This document shows positions 21,320-33,110 of a stretch of DNA of 64,000 nucleotides, one piece after another; the first letter of the stretch is position 1, and each line of letters opens with the position of its first letter. The notes beneath the pieces are model-generated. The model ran no database searches. It was not told where the DNA came from and was given only the letters and a program-made list of their open reading frames with translations. Position numbers and translations under genes: made by a program. The stretch is from contig JBBMNZ010000015.1 of the NCBI GenBank assembly GCA_037954325.1, forward strand, positions 16,149,001-16,213,000, read 5' to 3'. Origin of the DNA: Fistularia commersonii (Eukaryota > Chordata > Actinopteri > Syngnathiformes > Fistulariidae).

Positions 21320-22437
21320 ATATATATATACTGTTTTTTTTTTATTTTTTTTTTTATATATATACATGTTTGTTTTTTTTTTTTTTCCACAACCCGTCAT
21401 TTGCTCTAGCGGAACCGAAACACCTCAAATTCTCGATCCAAATATACAGGGACATGCACAAGATGTTTCTTTTACGCGCCCTGATGACCATCTATTGTCC
21501 ACAAGTCACTGAGCCGCCGCCCACCGACAGCGGGAGGGGAGGCATGAATGACTTTCAAAGCTTTTCAATGTGTTTGTTTTGGGTCGCTTTGACACTCGCT
21601 GACTTAATAAAGTCGTCCAAAGGGAGACAAGCCTTAAAAAGAACAACTCACGAGATGCAAATAAAGTTCACAAACAGCTAAAAAAAAAAAGTTTATTATT
21701 CTGAAAAGCATTTTACATCATGCAAACGTATTTATTTCAAACATTGCAGAAATAAAATCCACTTTAGTTGCAGGGAGTGTATTGAATTCAGCGGCCCGCG
21801 GGAAAAAAATCACAAGCCACAAAATGGATACCAGCATGTTCTTCATCCGGAGCGGTGAATTTCGCTTTGATTGTTTCGTTACATGTGGGGATTCCTCTCC
21901 CGCGACCCTGAGCCGTCGCATCGCCGGCCGGTAAGAGACGAAACCCTCTCCCCGATCCTTCTGCAACGCCGCGGCGCTGCGGGCATTAGCGCTCGGCGGT
22001 AATCAAAGGGAGAGAGCGCAGAGCTTTGGACGGAGGGGGGATATAAAGGGGCTCGGCTGGGCGTCAAAGCGGCCCCCTCTGCGCCCGGCGCCTTTTAATT
22101 AGGCTCTCGGCGGGGGGCGCCGCTCACACACAGGCGCCGCTCATCACTCACACACGGATGCAGACGCACGCACGTACAAAGTGACAGTTATATACCTTTC
22201 CCTACTTCATTATTCTATTGTCGCCTCCGTTTCCTGCCAAATCCGGGAGTGGACGTGTTCCGTCCGTTCATTTGTCAGCCGAGTGAAGACATTCAGTCGT
22301 GACCCTCGTCTATTGAGTTGTCCCGCTTTGTCACGGGACCTTCGGCAAACAAAGGCTCGGTACCCGTCTTATATATTCAAGGGCGTGCATGAACACACTT
22401 TGAAAGTACCGGTATGTGAAGGCATAGGAGGGTAAAA
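21320..22437. other. Gene-free block; GC-rich 21880-22180
   Basis: TA/T-rich to 21390, then repeat-poor. 21880-22180 is CpG- and GC-rich, contains ATATAAAGGGG and CTTTTAATTAGGCTCTCGG, and looks like a promoter or conserved element without an identifiable exon. Confidence 0.45.
22040..22051 (+). promoter_or_regulatory. TATA-box-like motif in GC-rich DNA
   Basis: GATATAAAGGGG lies between a G-run and a CpG-rich stretch. It fits a TATA box, but no transcript or downstream exon is recognisable, so this is weak. Confidence 0.2.
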
Positions 22438-22473
22438 AAAAAAAAAAAAATGCTCAAAATTTTCACAAGTTTA

Positions 22474-22527
22474 TTTATTCATTCATTCATTCATTCATTC
22501 ATTCATTCATTCATTCATTCATTCATT
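22474..22527 (+). repeat. (ATTC)n microsatellite
   Basis: About 13 copies of the tetramer ATTC. Confidence 0.95.
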
Positions 22528-22579
22528 TATTTTGATATATTTTTTTTATTTATTTATTTTTATTTTTTTTTTCACTGTT

Positions 22580-23090
22580 ACTTTTTTTTTTTTTTTTTTA
22601 TTATACATTATTAATCCCTTGCAAGAAATTTTTTCTCTGCATCTAACCGATCATGGATGAACCATGAGCAGTTGGTATGCCAGGGGAGCAGTTAGGCAAT
22701 TATTTTGGCTGGTGGATCACATTTCATTTTTAATTTTTATGCGCGGGCTAACTAGGTATCATGTAAATCGAACAATAAAACAAAAATTGCATTTTAACTA
22801 TTTGAAATTTTTGGCAATTTCATATCAACTTTAAAATCATTAATGTACCGACATTATTTTGAATGGAATCATCCACGCAAAAATCAAACAAAAGAAAAAA
22901 ATTAGGATTTTCTACATTTGATATTGATTGAAAAAAAATTGTTTGGCGGGACGGATAAAAAAGCAAAACGGGCCAGATGTGGCCCGCGGGCCGTAAAATG
23001 CTCGGGGCGGAGTTGGGGGTTCAACGTCTTGTGGCTCAACTACACTTGAACACACTTAAAGGAGGCGGATTCGAACCAGGAACGGTTCAC
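22580..23090 (-). repeat. Dispersed teleost repeat split by a MITE
   Basis: TTATTAATCCCTTGCAAGAA, CATGGATGAACCATGAGCAG and CCAGGGGAGCAGTTAGG match the copy at 60686-60845. The text resumes after an insertion with GTTGGGGGTTCAACGTCTTG TGGCTCAAC and GGATTCGAACCAGG. The 22696-22990 MITE lies between the two halves. Confidence 0.75.
22696..22990. mobile_element. hAT-like MITE, second copy
   Basis: Starts TTTTGGCTGGTGGATCACAT and ends GATGTGGCCCGCGGGCCGTA AAAT, imperfect inverted ends. The interior matches 12323-12600. It interrupts the surrounding repeat. Confidence 0.75.
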
Positions 23091-25831
23091 TTTTGACAAT
23101 CGCTTTTTTTTTTTAATTATTATACTGTAACCTTTTATATCTAGATAACCCCCTCTCATAACTGCCTTCATTAATGATAAAACTAATAATAATAAAGGTC
23201 GGAATAATTAAAGAAGTGCAACATTACCCCCGACTGGACACTTGCTAAGAATGGGAATTTAATTTTGGTTTGTTATTTGTTCATTTAAGGGAAAAATATT
23301 TAATGTTTGACTGATTTAGGATTGTTAAAGTCTAGATCTTGTGTATCTTAATCGGCCATTAAAAATTCCGTATTGATCAAAAGAGTGAGTCTCTCGGCTC
23401 GAGCCCTAATACATCACCGATGACACCTTCAATTGTTTGGAAAGAGAGTCGCGCAAACGCAGCTCGCCATCTGCCTGGGTCCTAACGCCTGCTGATGACC
23501 TTTGACCTCTCGGCGAGATGTCACGACAGAGAGTCAAACTATAAACCCACTTCATGGAATTGTGAACATATAAGGCGGTGTTTTGTCACACTGTAAATCC
23601 TCTGTATCTACGGCTGCAGAGCCTGATCCCACACGAGTCGACATCTTTGCAGAAGGAGAATTGCAATGCAGGAGGGCTCGGCTGCCACGCGAAGGTCAGA
23701 AACTTTTATTTAAGTTTCATGAAAGAAGGAACACCGTTTCATCGAGCGCACCCTCATTGGAAGAACAATCCATCGGCTGATGTGCTTGATTTATAGATCT
23801 ATATATTTTAATGTCTGTTTGATCATCATCCCAAGCAAAACCGGTTACAACCTTGATTGTCCTTAGCGTCGGGCTTTCATTGGTTGGGCATCTTGTGCCC
23901 GATTAGCGCTTTTGTGCTATCGGAGCCAATCTGGGGATTCATTAATCGATCGGCAATTATCTACTCACACGCGGGAAACCATTGTTTTTGCTTTATCTGC
24001 CCTCTCAGCCACGTAAGGTGCTGATGCGAAAGTTCACGTCCATGTCAGACGCCAGAAAGTCTAGTTAATATACTGACCCTCGGCTTCATCTGGGCTGCTG
24101 TTGCACTGAGAAAAAGACCGACGTGGCTGGTGAGGAAGCGCTAAACTCACAAATCGCGTGTTGTGCGTTGACAAAAGCGTCCCAAAATCGATCCCGCCTG
24201 CAGAGTTGAAAGCAGAAGCAGCGGCGGAATAAAAAGTAAGTATCTTTTCGGTCGCTTCTCTCAGGCTAAGCGTTATTTATCATACCTTTCTGGAGACGGT
24301 GGAGCGGTCAGGTCAGCTGCAGAGGCTAATGGCGTATTGAGCTGCGGACAGGCTGCGGGTCAAGAGGCCTGGGAGGTTCAGCTGCTCCGCACCTGGGCCC
24401 CTGGGGGGAAACGCTCGGAGGGACACGGATGGGCGGGCGGCGGATCTCAGGGCTCCTCTCCAACATGAAGAGGTCTAACTTTCATCATGACATGGATGAA
24501 CCCCCTCTGAACATCCCCTTCTCCAAAGGGAACCTCATCAAACCCAGCGCTGACCATTAGCAGCCCATCATTCATTGTTGTGTCAACTGTTTGTCTTTGT
24601 CTTCCCGCTGACGCCTGACATTTGGGGAATTGCGCATCTCTGCAGCCGGACCCAATAAGTTAGTGAATCGCCGAAAGCTGCCCGGGAATTCGGGTACATC
24701 TGTTCTGCATGAAGCCTCCCGTTATTAAAACACGTCTGATTCCAAAGCCCCGCGTTTTCATTGTGATTTACGGTTTCCCCTCACAGCCTGCAGTATATCA
24801 TCATCAGCCCATTATTTGCCTCTTGTTTTAGCATTCATGAGATGTTAATGAGCTAAGAAAATGGCGACATTCACTAAAAACTTGCATTTAATCAGGTAAT
24901 GGCTACCAGCTGCTGACCATTTCGGGTTAAACACACTTCAGCTGCAACGTTTTAGCGATTTGAAAGAAACGAAGCAGCGTCCGACATGAAAATTGTTTTT
25001 TTGCGGAGATATCGGGCGTCTCGGGCGCTTGAACTTGGATTCCCTCGCCGGTCCTCCCGTCCGAGGCGCCGGGGCGAGACATGACTTTGGCCCTGACCCC
25101 GGGCCCTACCTGGGTGTTTTGTTTGGAGCCGGTGGAGATCAGATGTTTTTGGTCATTACACCACCTCTCATTAGGTCGCCTGTCTCGTCCAAATAAACCC
25201 TAATGAGACAGTGCTTAATGTCCGGAGCCTCTCCCTTCCCCTGATGTGAGGAGGACGTGTGTGTTGGGGTGCGCCGAGCCAAATTACCCTGATGTCTCGT
25301 TCGTTGATGGCACCTGGGCCCCGTTGTCGCTTGGGGGAGGTTAGCTCAGGATAGGAGAATCCACCGGGAAGGGAGGGGGTGGGGGGGGCGCGGGCTGGGC
25401 CCAGCTGGAAGAAGTTAAAGAGCTAAATGTTGATGGGGGGCGGCTTAGATGAGAGCGGCGTTTGAATTTCAGCATCGGGAGAGTCAGAGAGGACTCCCGC
25501 GGTTCTTTTGTCTGAGGAAATGTGGGAAAATCCAACGGCGCCTTGCAGAGAAGAATGCCAGGTGAAGGCGAGTGTGCGAGCGATACGGCGGTTCTGTTCT
25601 TACCTGTCGGAAAAGTCGCTTCTCCCGCGAGGGACTGACTTTTTTGGAAGAAGTTCTATGAGCCTTCAATGAAGATGGGAGATTTTCTGCAAAATATTGC
25701 AGGAAATGCAAAATATTGCAGGAAATGAGTTGACGCTCCTTTGTGCCCACAATAGGGACAGCACAAAACTGGTACATCTGTGCTACCACAGCTTCACTAC
25801 CTCACTCATTCACCCATCATGTCCGAATTCC
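23091..25831. other. Large gene-free block, candidate conserved non-coding DNA
   Basis: About 2.7 kb without recognised mobile elements and with balanced composition. Several stretches look motif-rich (24830-24920, AGCATTCATGAGATGTTAATG; 25150-25210, CTCATTAGGTCGCC and CCTAATGAGACAG). G-rich 25370-25440. Short open frames show no domains. It could be regulatory DNA or a very long intron of a gene outside the window. Confidence 0.45.
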
Positions 25832-26122
25832 TTTTTTTTTTTTTTTTCTATTTTTTTATTTATTTTTTTTTTTTTTAACGCTTGACTCGCATCACGTTTA
25901 TTTTTTTCATTTTGTCATTTTGGTTGTCTATTCTCACCTTTTTTTTTAAATTCTGTTGTTTATTCTTATCCTTGTTAATTATATCTATTTATTCGTGGAT
26001 GTCTTTTGCTATCTTTTAATTCTCTTGTACTTATTTTCATACTCAGTTTTGATATCGTCATTGTTGTGCCGCTGTGAAAAAAAGAATTTCCCACATGGGG
26101 ATCAAAAGTATATCTGATGAAT
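25832..26122 (+). mobile_element. LINE/SINE 3' end (L2-like)
   Basis: Poly(T)-rich start, TTTTGGTTGTCTATTCTCAC, TATTCGTGGATGTCTTTTGC, GTTGTGCCGCTGTGAAAAA, ending AATTTCCCACATGGGGATCA AAAGTATATC. Same family as 13191-14345 and 32455-33110. Confidence 0.75.
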
Positions 26123-27182
26123 CCACCTAATAGTGGATAATATAAAATAAAACTTGCCTAGGCTTAATTATCTCTCTGGAAAATGCTCTCACAGTAAGAG
26201 GTTACCACGACAACAGTGATGTTGCGTGAGCATCATAAGTCATAAGTCCTTACTTAGAATGCTAACAGCCAGCTGGCCGGTTTCAAGGGTCAGCAATAAT
26301 TCCGGCAACTCTGACACTGATGGGGTGAGCAATTGGCGAGGTTAATGAAATGCGTGATGTCGCGATTTACTGTTCAGACTCGTGTTTTTTTGTTTTTTTT
26401 TTGGTAAAATGGATCATTTTGATATGAATGCATTTAATGGTAAAAAAAAAATAATAATCTAAGAGAGCAGAGGCCTGATGTTCTCCGCCCGCTCTGCTCG
26501 GGACGGCACGCCAGCGGAGATCTGTGTCAGGGATGCCGCCCGTGCAAACAGCCATTTCACACCAATATGCTAATGATCCAATCAGAGAACAGACTGAATG
26601 GGACCGAGATGACAGGGAAATTGAAAGTGCATGTAAAAAAAAAAAGGCTTTTATAAAGCTGACGGCTTATCCTCATCAAATATCTCATTATAAACTATAC
26701 ACGGGGAGAAGCATGAAAGGCGGAGCACGAATCGGCAATTGTGTTTTTCAACCACATAATCCTGTTTTTACGCCGCTTCTTACTTCCTTTGTGATGATGA
26801 ATCGGTCACGCCGCGATCTGAGATTTCAAAGAGTCTGATCGGGATTTAGAAATCTTAGCTTTTGCGTTGAATTTTATTCTTCTTTCCCAAAGCGACCGCG
26901 GATCCCAATCATGCCAATCCAATTCAAACCTTGCAAGGAAAACAAATCCAGACCCCTGGACTGAAACCCAAAGGTCCAACATCCACGACTGAACCCCTGA
27001 TGTTTTTATCCGTAACTTGTGAAAGTGTTATTTGACAAAATGTCACAAAGATCAACGTTGGCGCATCGATCCCCAGCATACCAAAGGCATGTGAGTGAAT
27101 GGGAGAATGTAATCCCGTGTAAAGCACTTTTAAACCCCAAGGTGATGAAAGCGCTGTTTAAGTGGAGCCTATGCCATTTACC
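26123..27182. other. Gene-free block
   Basis: Repeat-poor. Short open frames only (26524-26838 plus strand, 104 residues, includes a Lys run from an A-stretch). No domain, no splice support. Confidence 0.45.
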
Positions 27183-27300
27183 ATTTCTTCTTCTTCTTCA
27201 TCTTCTTCTTTTTCTTCAGGGGTCGCCACAGCAAATCAACCTTCTCCATCTAACCCATACCAACTAACTCATATCCTCTCTTGCTGCGTCGATGAATCTC
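27183..27300 (-). mobile_element. RTE-type LINE 3' end scrap
   Basis: Plus strand: CTTCTTCTTCTTCATCTTCT, then GGGGTCGCCACAGCAAATCA and ACCTTCTCCATCTAACCC. These are the complement of the RTE tail CGGTGACCCC...AAGAAG found at 36830. Confidence 0.7.
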
Positions 27301-27317
27301 GAAAAGTCTCAAACTCA

Positions 27318-27970
27318 TTTTGGTCGGTGGCCACATACGGCCTAATTTGATGTCAACGGGGCCGGACCGGTAAAATCATTACCTAGAGGTAACACTAAGT
27401 CCAAAGTTTTCCTTTGTTTTAGTGTAGAAGAGGTAAACAGGTCAATTATAAAAATCTTTATATGTAATGAACTGTTGCAGGAAAAAAATACATGACAAAT
27501 TAATATTAAAAATGAATATTAAAAAGAATTGATGAAATTACACCCTAAAAATATTGTTGAGTCAAAAGAGAAAATCTTGACACTGGGGGAAAATTTGCCA
27601 CAAGAATTTATGAGAAAATTGATTGGTAGCATGTATAAGAGGTATAATGTTTACAAGGCTAATGGTGGCTATTCTGGTTATCGAATCAATCTTTTTAATT
27701 TTGCCTGTTTTTTTTGCTTTTGTTTTGGTGGTTTTTATAGAAACAAGAAAAGTTTTGAAAATGTCACCAGATGTTTTTTTCGTCAAAAAATAATTTCCTT
27801 TTCAAATTTTGAAGCAAAAAATACATCACAAAGTTACTTTTTCATTATTTTCCTTGCCCGTTTTTTTTTTTTTTTGAAACCCACTGCATATTACCCCCAG
27901 ATGCATGTGACAAACACAAAGATTTGATTTCAGGCAGGGGGCCACAAAATATTGTTCCGGGGGATGCAAT
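27318..27970. mobile_element. hAT-like non-autonomous element (GGCCACATACGGCC family)
   Basis: Left GGTGGCCACATACGGCCTAA TTTGATGTCAACGGGGCCGG; right ATTTGATTTCAGGCAGGGGG CCACAAAATATTG. The AT-rich interior has an incidental 132-residue frame (27529-27927) without a domain. The end structure matches a common fish hAT MITE. Confidence 0.6.
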
Positions 27971-28061
27971 TGGCCGCTCCAATTCCATCATATAATAATT
28001 ATTGCGGTAACATCAATTCATTCATTCTGTCGGAATCCAAGCAGAAGTGCTTATCTCCATT

Positions 28062-28155
28062 CAACTTCCTTTCCTTTGGGCTTTTCCCTTCAAGGGTCAC
28101 CAACCTTCTCCATCTAATGCCCATAAATGTTCTCGTTGGTCTTCCTCTAGACTAG
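28062..28155 (-). mobile_element. RTE-type LINE 3' end scrap
   Basis: TTCCTTTGGGCTTTTCCCTT, AAGGGTCACCAACCTTCTCC and TCTCGTTGGTCTTCCTCTAG are the complement of the RTE 3' coding end. Confidence 0.65.
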
Positions 28156-28254
28156 ACCTGGGCATTTTACAGCGTCCCTGTCCGTCCCGCATGGGGTCAA
28201 TCTGAACATGAATGACAAAACATTCTTGACGAAATCTTCTTGAGGACGGGCGTC

Positions 28255-28430
28255 CTCAGTTCTGGACGTTCTGGATGTACTTTCGTGATTCCATGCTTGG
28301 GCAATTGTTTAGCAACAGCAGGAAGACTTACAAGGACAAGACGGTGACAAGCTAGCTGAAAATAAAAGTAAAAATAAAATGAATAAACTCTGAAGTGTAG
28401 AAGTATAGTGTACTAAAAAACGGGGGGCTG
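28255..28430 (-). mobile_element. LINE/SINE tail (CTTGTCCTTGT family)
   Basis: GTGATTCCATGCTTGGGCAA, ACTTACAAGGACAAGACGG then CTGAAGTGTAGAAGTATAGT. Same as 6955-7018, minus orientation. Confidence 0.7.
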
Positions 28431-28471
28431 TTATGCAAACAGTGGTGTCATTCGTTGGGGAAAAAGGAGCA

Positions 28472-28510
28472 ACTTTTGGGGATTACCTGGACTAGGTGAT
28501 CCCCAAAAGT
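28472..28510. repeat. 17-bp hairpin abutting a truncated MITE
   Basis: ACTTTTGGGGATTACCT, loop GGACT, AGGTGATCCCCAAAAGT; 16 of 17 stem pairs match. It ends exactly where MITE sequence begins. Confidence 0.85.
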
Positions 28511-28786
28511 AGAAAATTACAATATTGTGATAAAGTACTTTACCTTCTGTAATGCAATTACAAAAACAAAAATTACTTTTTCATGATATTCTAATATTTT
28601 GAGATAGGATTTTTGAGTTTTCTTAAGATGTAAGCCATAATCTGCAATATCCAAATGATAAGAGGCTTGCAATATTTCAGTTGATTTGTAATGAATCCAG
28701 AATGTATGACATTTTTGTTTTTGTAGTTGCATTACAGAAGATAAAGAACTTTATCACAATATTCTAATTTTCTGAGACAGTCCTGT
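28511..28786 (-). mobile_element. MITE with long inverted repeats, copy 2 (one end lost)
   Basis: Shares the text of 19534-19821 throughout (AGATAGGATTTTTGAGTTTT, TCAGTTGATTTGTAATGAAT). The right end is complete (CTGAGACAGTCCTGT). The left end lacks the outer CAGGACTGTCTC and is replaced by a hairpin. Relative to its host element it has the same orientation as copy 1. Confidence 0.85.
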
Positions 28787-28925
28787 GTAGGCCGCATTTG
28801 TCTATAAGCTGCAGGTGTCCACGTTATAACATGAGATAAATACACAAAATTTTTTTTACATTCCGGTAATATCCAACAATACGTACTAAAAATGCTTTTT
28901 TCCGAACAGTGCCTGTAAGATCTTG
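28787..28925 (-). mobile_element. CGGACTATAAGCCGC element, copy 2 (partial)
   Basis: The complement reads GCATTTTTAGTACGTATTGT, ATTACCGGAATG and GGACACCTGCAGCTTATAGA CAAATGCGGCCTAC, matching copy 1 up to the same MITE junction. Confidence 0.75.
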
Positions 28926-30007
28926 CCTCTGTCTTGTCCACCTTTGCTCTCATTCCAGCTGATATTTTTCTTTTTTTAATTTTCCCCGCCCATTCCAACC
29001 TGCTTGGACTGGTATATCGGACTGGTATCAGCACTTCAGGTCGTGCACATTTCAGGAAAAATGTACCCATGTTTGTCTGAACCAGTGTAGTCAGAAACTG
29101 TGATGTTCTACTTGTTCATTTATTCTGTTTTTCCCTGCATTGATTTGATTGTATCGCCCTCATATTGATACCAAACTGTGGCCCAGTGCGATGCAAGCCC
29201 GTTTGACGCCGGAAGAAAGTGAATAATTGACTACTTCATACACAGGACAAGGTGTTACCGTCCCTTGTGCCGAAATCCTCAGTAAAAACACGTCCAAAAG
29301 CCCAATTCAGGCTGTAGAGAAGCGATCTAAAACAAACAACAAGCCAGCTAACAGCAGGCTACCACCAAGCCAGCCAGACACCACTTAGCCACATTTGCCA
29401 AGAACAGCCTGAAGCAAATCATCTGGGTTTTCAAGTAGGTGCCTTCCATCACCGGTGTGTCATCGACAACTCAGTAAAGCTTGACAGTGAAATCCAGCGA
29501 CCTGGAAACGCCCTTTCCAAGCTACATCGCTGATCCAAAATCTAACTCTCCCTCTTAGCAACTCCATAGCTTCCATGCTTCCTCCTTAGCTACAACCATT
29601 CATTTGCCTGTTCTGCTGCCTCCAGACACATCACTGACCGCAAGAATCAGGCTCCGCGAAAGGCCGCGAATGCCCAATTCGGTCAATCGGGCAACGACAA
29701 ACCCACGACAGGCCACCTCAACAGGCCGTCCAACCTCGCTGCTGCCATCTCAGCATACCCTTCTTTTTTAACGCTCACTAGCCTCGTCAACTCGATCCTA
29801 GCAGGGGACCATAAGTTGGATAAAATATCTATCCTCCCTACCCCAGACTACATCTAACAAATCCGTCTGTCGCCGGGTGCTAACTGTATATGCTAGTACC
29901 ACCGGTTGCTCTTCAGATCGGCTCCCAGGCCCCGGCTACAATTTGCTTCCCCGCGTGATGCCTGGTCCGAAATGATCTAACCTTTTCTCCCTTGCGTACA
30001 AATTTAA
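28926..30007. other. Unassigned non-coding stretch, C-rich on plus strand
   Basis: About 1 kb with pronounced C/A bias on the plus strand between 29240 and 29990, and no long open frame. It reads like the non-coding leader or decayed body of a retroelement, but I recognise no family and find no terminal repeats. Confidence 0.35.
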
Positions 30008-30075
30008 TTTACATTACATTGCAGTCATTTGGGAGACACTTTTATCCAAAGCGACTTACAAGAAGTGCAGTTCAG
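30008..30075 (-). mobile_element. LINE/SINE tail (GTCGCTTTGGATAAAAGTG), inverted
   Basis: CATTACATTGCAGTCATTTG, GGAGACACTTTTATCCAAAG, CGACTTACAAGAAGTGCAG; the complement of the tail at 20855-20915. Confidence 0.8.
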
Positions 30076-31581
30076 TCTTAAATTCAGTTAACGTCCCAGT
30101 TAGCGACAACAGAATTTATTTCTAAATGTTTTTCTCCCCCTGCTGCGACCAAATGCATTTCAGTCGGTTAACCCGTCCATTTCTGATCCCGCGCGCTATT
30201 TCAGGATTATCATCAATAACGCCTCACCAGAATTAGCGCGATCCATCCATTTCAAATACCCGGTTAGCCTTGTCCAAACCGACGTATTCGGTTCAAAGTG
30301 ACGCTCACGGATAATCAAAATAGAGTTTTATAAATGCGCCTGGACATAACAATCATTGTGTCACCTCACACGTGAAAAGATGAGTTTGGCAGCGCGAGCA
30401 GCCGCCGCTCTCAGATACGCTTTGGTGAAAACACTTGAGGGCATTCCTGGCACCGTCATCAACGCCGAGGCTCACGGAGAACAGATGTGACCAAATCAAA
30501 GATGAGCATGACTGGAAGATAATTAATCACCAGGACAGAGGCTTAGATTACCTTTTATCTACCCGGCGCGAGGGCTGATTTGTTAGCATAAACTGCACTC
30601 CAATTTATCATATTTTTTTTGTTTTTTTCGGTGAGCCAATTTGTTTTTTGATAAATCACGACGCAGCCACGTGGAAAACCGCGGTCAAAACAATTTCCCA
30701 CAGCAAAAAAAAAAAAAAAATTCAGCCATGCAGAAGTCTCAAGTCTCACAAAATATCTGCATTAAAAAACGGAAAAATGAGCCGCGCGAAGGAATAGTGT
30801 TCTCAAACTTGAGGATGACGCTCGCAGTCTGTAAATAACGTCCCATCTCATTAGATTTAAGTTATGTCTCCGCATGTCTCGGCCGGAATGGCCGTGTCTG
30901 GATGGCGGATAGATTAACACAGATCCTCGCAATTTTATCCGCGTGTGCTTTCGGCATTATTGAAACACAAATGAGGCTTGACCTCTCCCTCCTTTTGAAC
31001 GTGCCATTCAAATCCTGGAGTTGTTTTCTATTTCCGCTGCGTTTCTCATTGGCAGTTAAAATGCAATCGGCGTAAAAAAAAAAAAAAAAAAAAAAAGAAA
31101 AGGACGCGCCGTGCGGCCCGGCGCCGTGCGGCTCGGCGCCGCCCGACGGCCCGGTTCATCTGCTCTGCCGAGAGAACAGCGAGGTTTTTATTGCTTCGCC
31201 AGAAATACGAGGTGAACTACATTTCCCCGTCTGAGCAGCTGTGGCCATTACAGAGCGGCGCTACCGGCGCGGATAAAAACGGCTGAATCATCTCTTGCTG
31301 CTCAACTGACATTTAAACAGCCCTTAAACAAAAAATAACTACGTGCCGGGTGTTTTATGCGGCGCCAATGAAACGTTTCACACGTGTTCACACATTTTAT
31401 TCTGGCACGTTTCTTCTCCAAGACAGCAGACGTGCAGACATGACACCTTATTGACAGCTGCAGGTTTGACACGACGACGCCTTCGCGGTCCTTCCTGTCG
31501 CTGACCTTTATCGGACAGCTCGGTGGAAACCTCACCTATGAAGCGTTTGAATTATCCCTCCGGCCGGGTCAGGATCGCAGC

Positions 31582-31618
<37 letters not shown>

Positions 31619-32454
31619 GAGACAAACAACGGCCAGATGGTAAAGCAGGCTGGAATGAGCTGTAGTCCCCGATGGAAGTCAATCTAACACTGTGACAGAA
31701 ATTATGAACTAAACAATGACTCCACCCATCAATCGGGCCATCGGATGACCAATTACACCCCGGCGGTTCAATAAAAGGTCGTGTTCGCTGCATGCTGATG
31801 ACGCCCGGGCTTTTCGACTGTATCTGTTTGGCGCGGTAATGGGACAGTCCGTCAAAAAATGAGCCGCAAGCAGAAAAACGGGAAAAAAAAAAAGTCCAGG
31901 CTGTGGAAATTTCACATTTACTTAACATCACTTTGAGCAGAAAAGTAGAAAAAAGGGACATGCTCTTGAAAACTTGAAAACCGTTTGCATTATTTTTAAT
32001 TTAAAAAAAAAGGGTTTCATGGTATTCATGGCTCGAGGGTTTTACACACAATTTACTCACTAGTTTTAAAGCCGTAGTAGTTTCTCCATACGTCTAAAAA
32101 CCTCAATGGTTGTCAAGAGAAGCAAAAAAAAACAAAAAAAAACCTGAATGCTGATTTCTATCCCTGCTATGATGTCTAAAGGGTGTTGTGATGTCCTGCC
32201 GAAGCAGTGACGTCGCAAAGAGGAAAGGAAGCGTTCTCTGCTTTAATTTCCTTGATGACAGTATCGTCGATGTCAGCGGTAGTCAATGCCTTTTTACAAA
32301 CCTGAATATTTGACCTTCAACTTATTTGTGAAGTTTAATTATGTCCCATTGTAAAAGGCAGTAAATTACATATCCCGATCAGCTGCTACTGGTTGTCAGA
32401 ATAATGAAATTATAAACAACACAAAGAAAATCAATTATTCCCAGCCCTCACACG
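30076..32454. other. Large gene-free block with (CA)n at 31587-31612
   Basis: Repeat-poor apart from poly(A) runs (30704-30720, 31075-31096) and the CA repeat. 31095-31160 is very GC-rich (three GGCGCCG-like units). 30370-30560 and 31150-31300 are dense, complex and may be conserved. No exon recognised. Confidence 0.45.
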
Positions 32455-32834
32455 TCCAGCCTATTTTCGTTTATTTATTTTATTCTTGCCACTGCTATTA
32501 TTACTCTATGTATATTATTGTTAGTTCTAGTTGTGTATTTTTCCCCTTTACTGTTCCTTCATGTTATCCATTATGATCCCTAAAGTTGTCTATTTATTTG
32601 TGGTTGAAAGCACTAGAGTTGCTCCTCAGGCTGTTTGTAGAGTCAATCCAGGGTCAAAATGTGACAGATATTTTTTGAGGTTTTCCTTAAATAATTATTT
32701 AAGGTTTTCTTTTAAGAATTATTAAATAATGATTTATAATTATTTAAAGAATCATTTAAATCAAGAATTATTTAAATAAATGATGTAAGTGAAGAATTGA
32801 TTCAATATATCTAAATAATTATCTATAATCATCA

Positions 32835-32882
<48 letters not shown>

Positions 32883-33110
32883 GTCACTCTATTTATATTG
32901 TCATTTAATTCTGGTTGAGCATTTTTCACCCTCACTGTTCCTTTATTTGTCCATTATTATCCCTGATGTTGTTGCTGTTGTTCTTGAAGCTGTCTATTTA
33001 TTCGTGGATGTCTTGCCTTCTCTTTTTATTTTTTAACATTTTTACTGCTAAGCAGCTGTGACATAGGGATTTCCCCTATGGGGATCAATAAACGCTATCA
33101 TATCTCAAAG
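32455..33110 (+). mobile_element. Two LINE tail modules with (TTA)n
   Basis: TTCTTGCCACTGCTATTATT and TTGTGTATTTTTCCCC, then (TTA)n at 32837-32882, then a second module (TTGTCACTCTATTTATATTG, TATTCGTGGATGTCTTGCC) ending GATTTCCCCTATGGGGATCA ATAAACG. Same family as 13191-14345. Confidence 0.75.

Noticed and set aside
24440..24560. Coding-looking stretch (SNMKRSNFHHDMDEPPLNIP) in the desert
   Set aside because: Short, ends in a stop, no flanking splice sites that fit, and no recognised family.
27529..27927. 132-residue plus-strand frame
   Set aside because: Lies within a hAT-like MITE, AT-rich, no domain.
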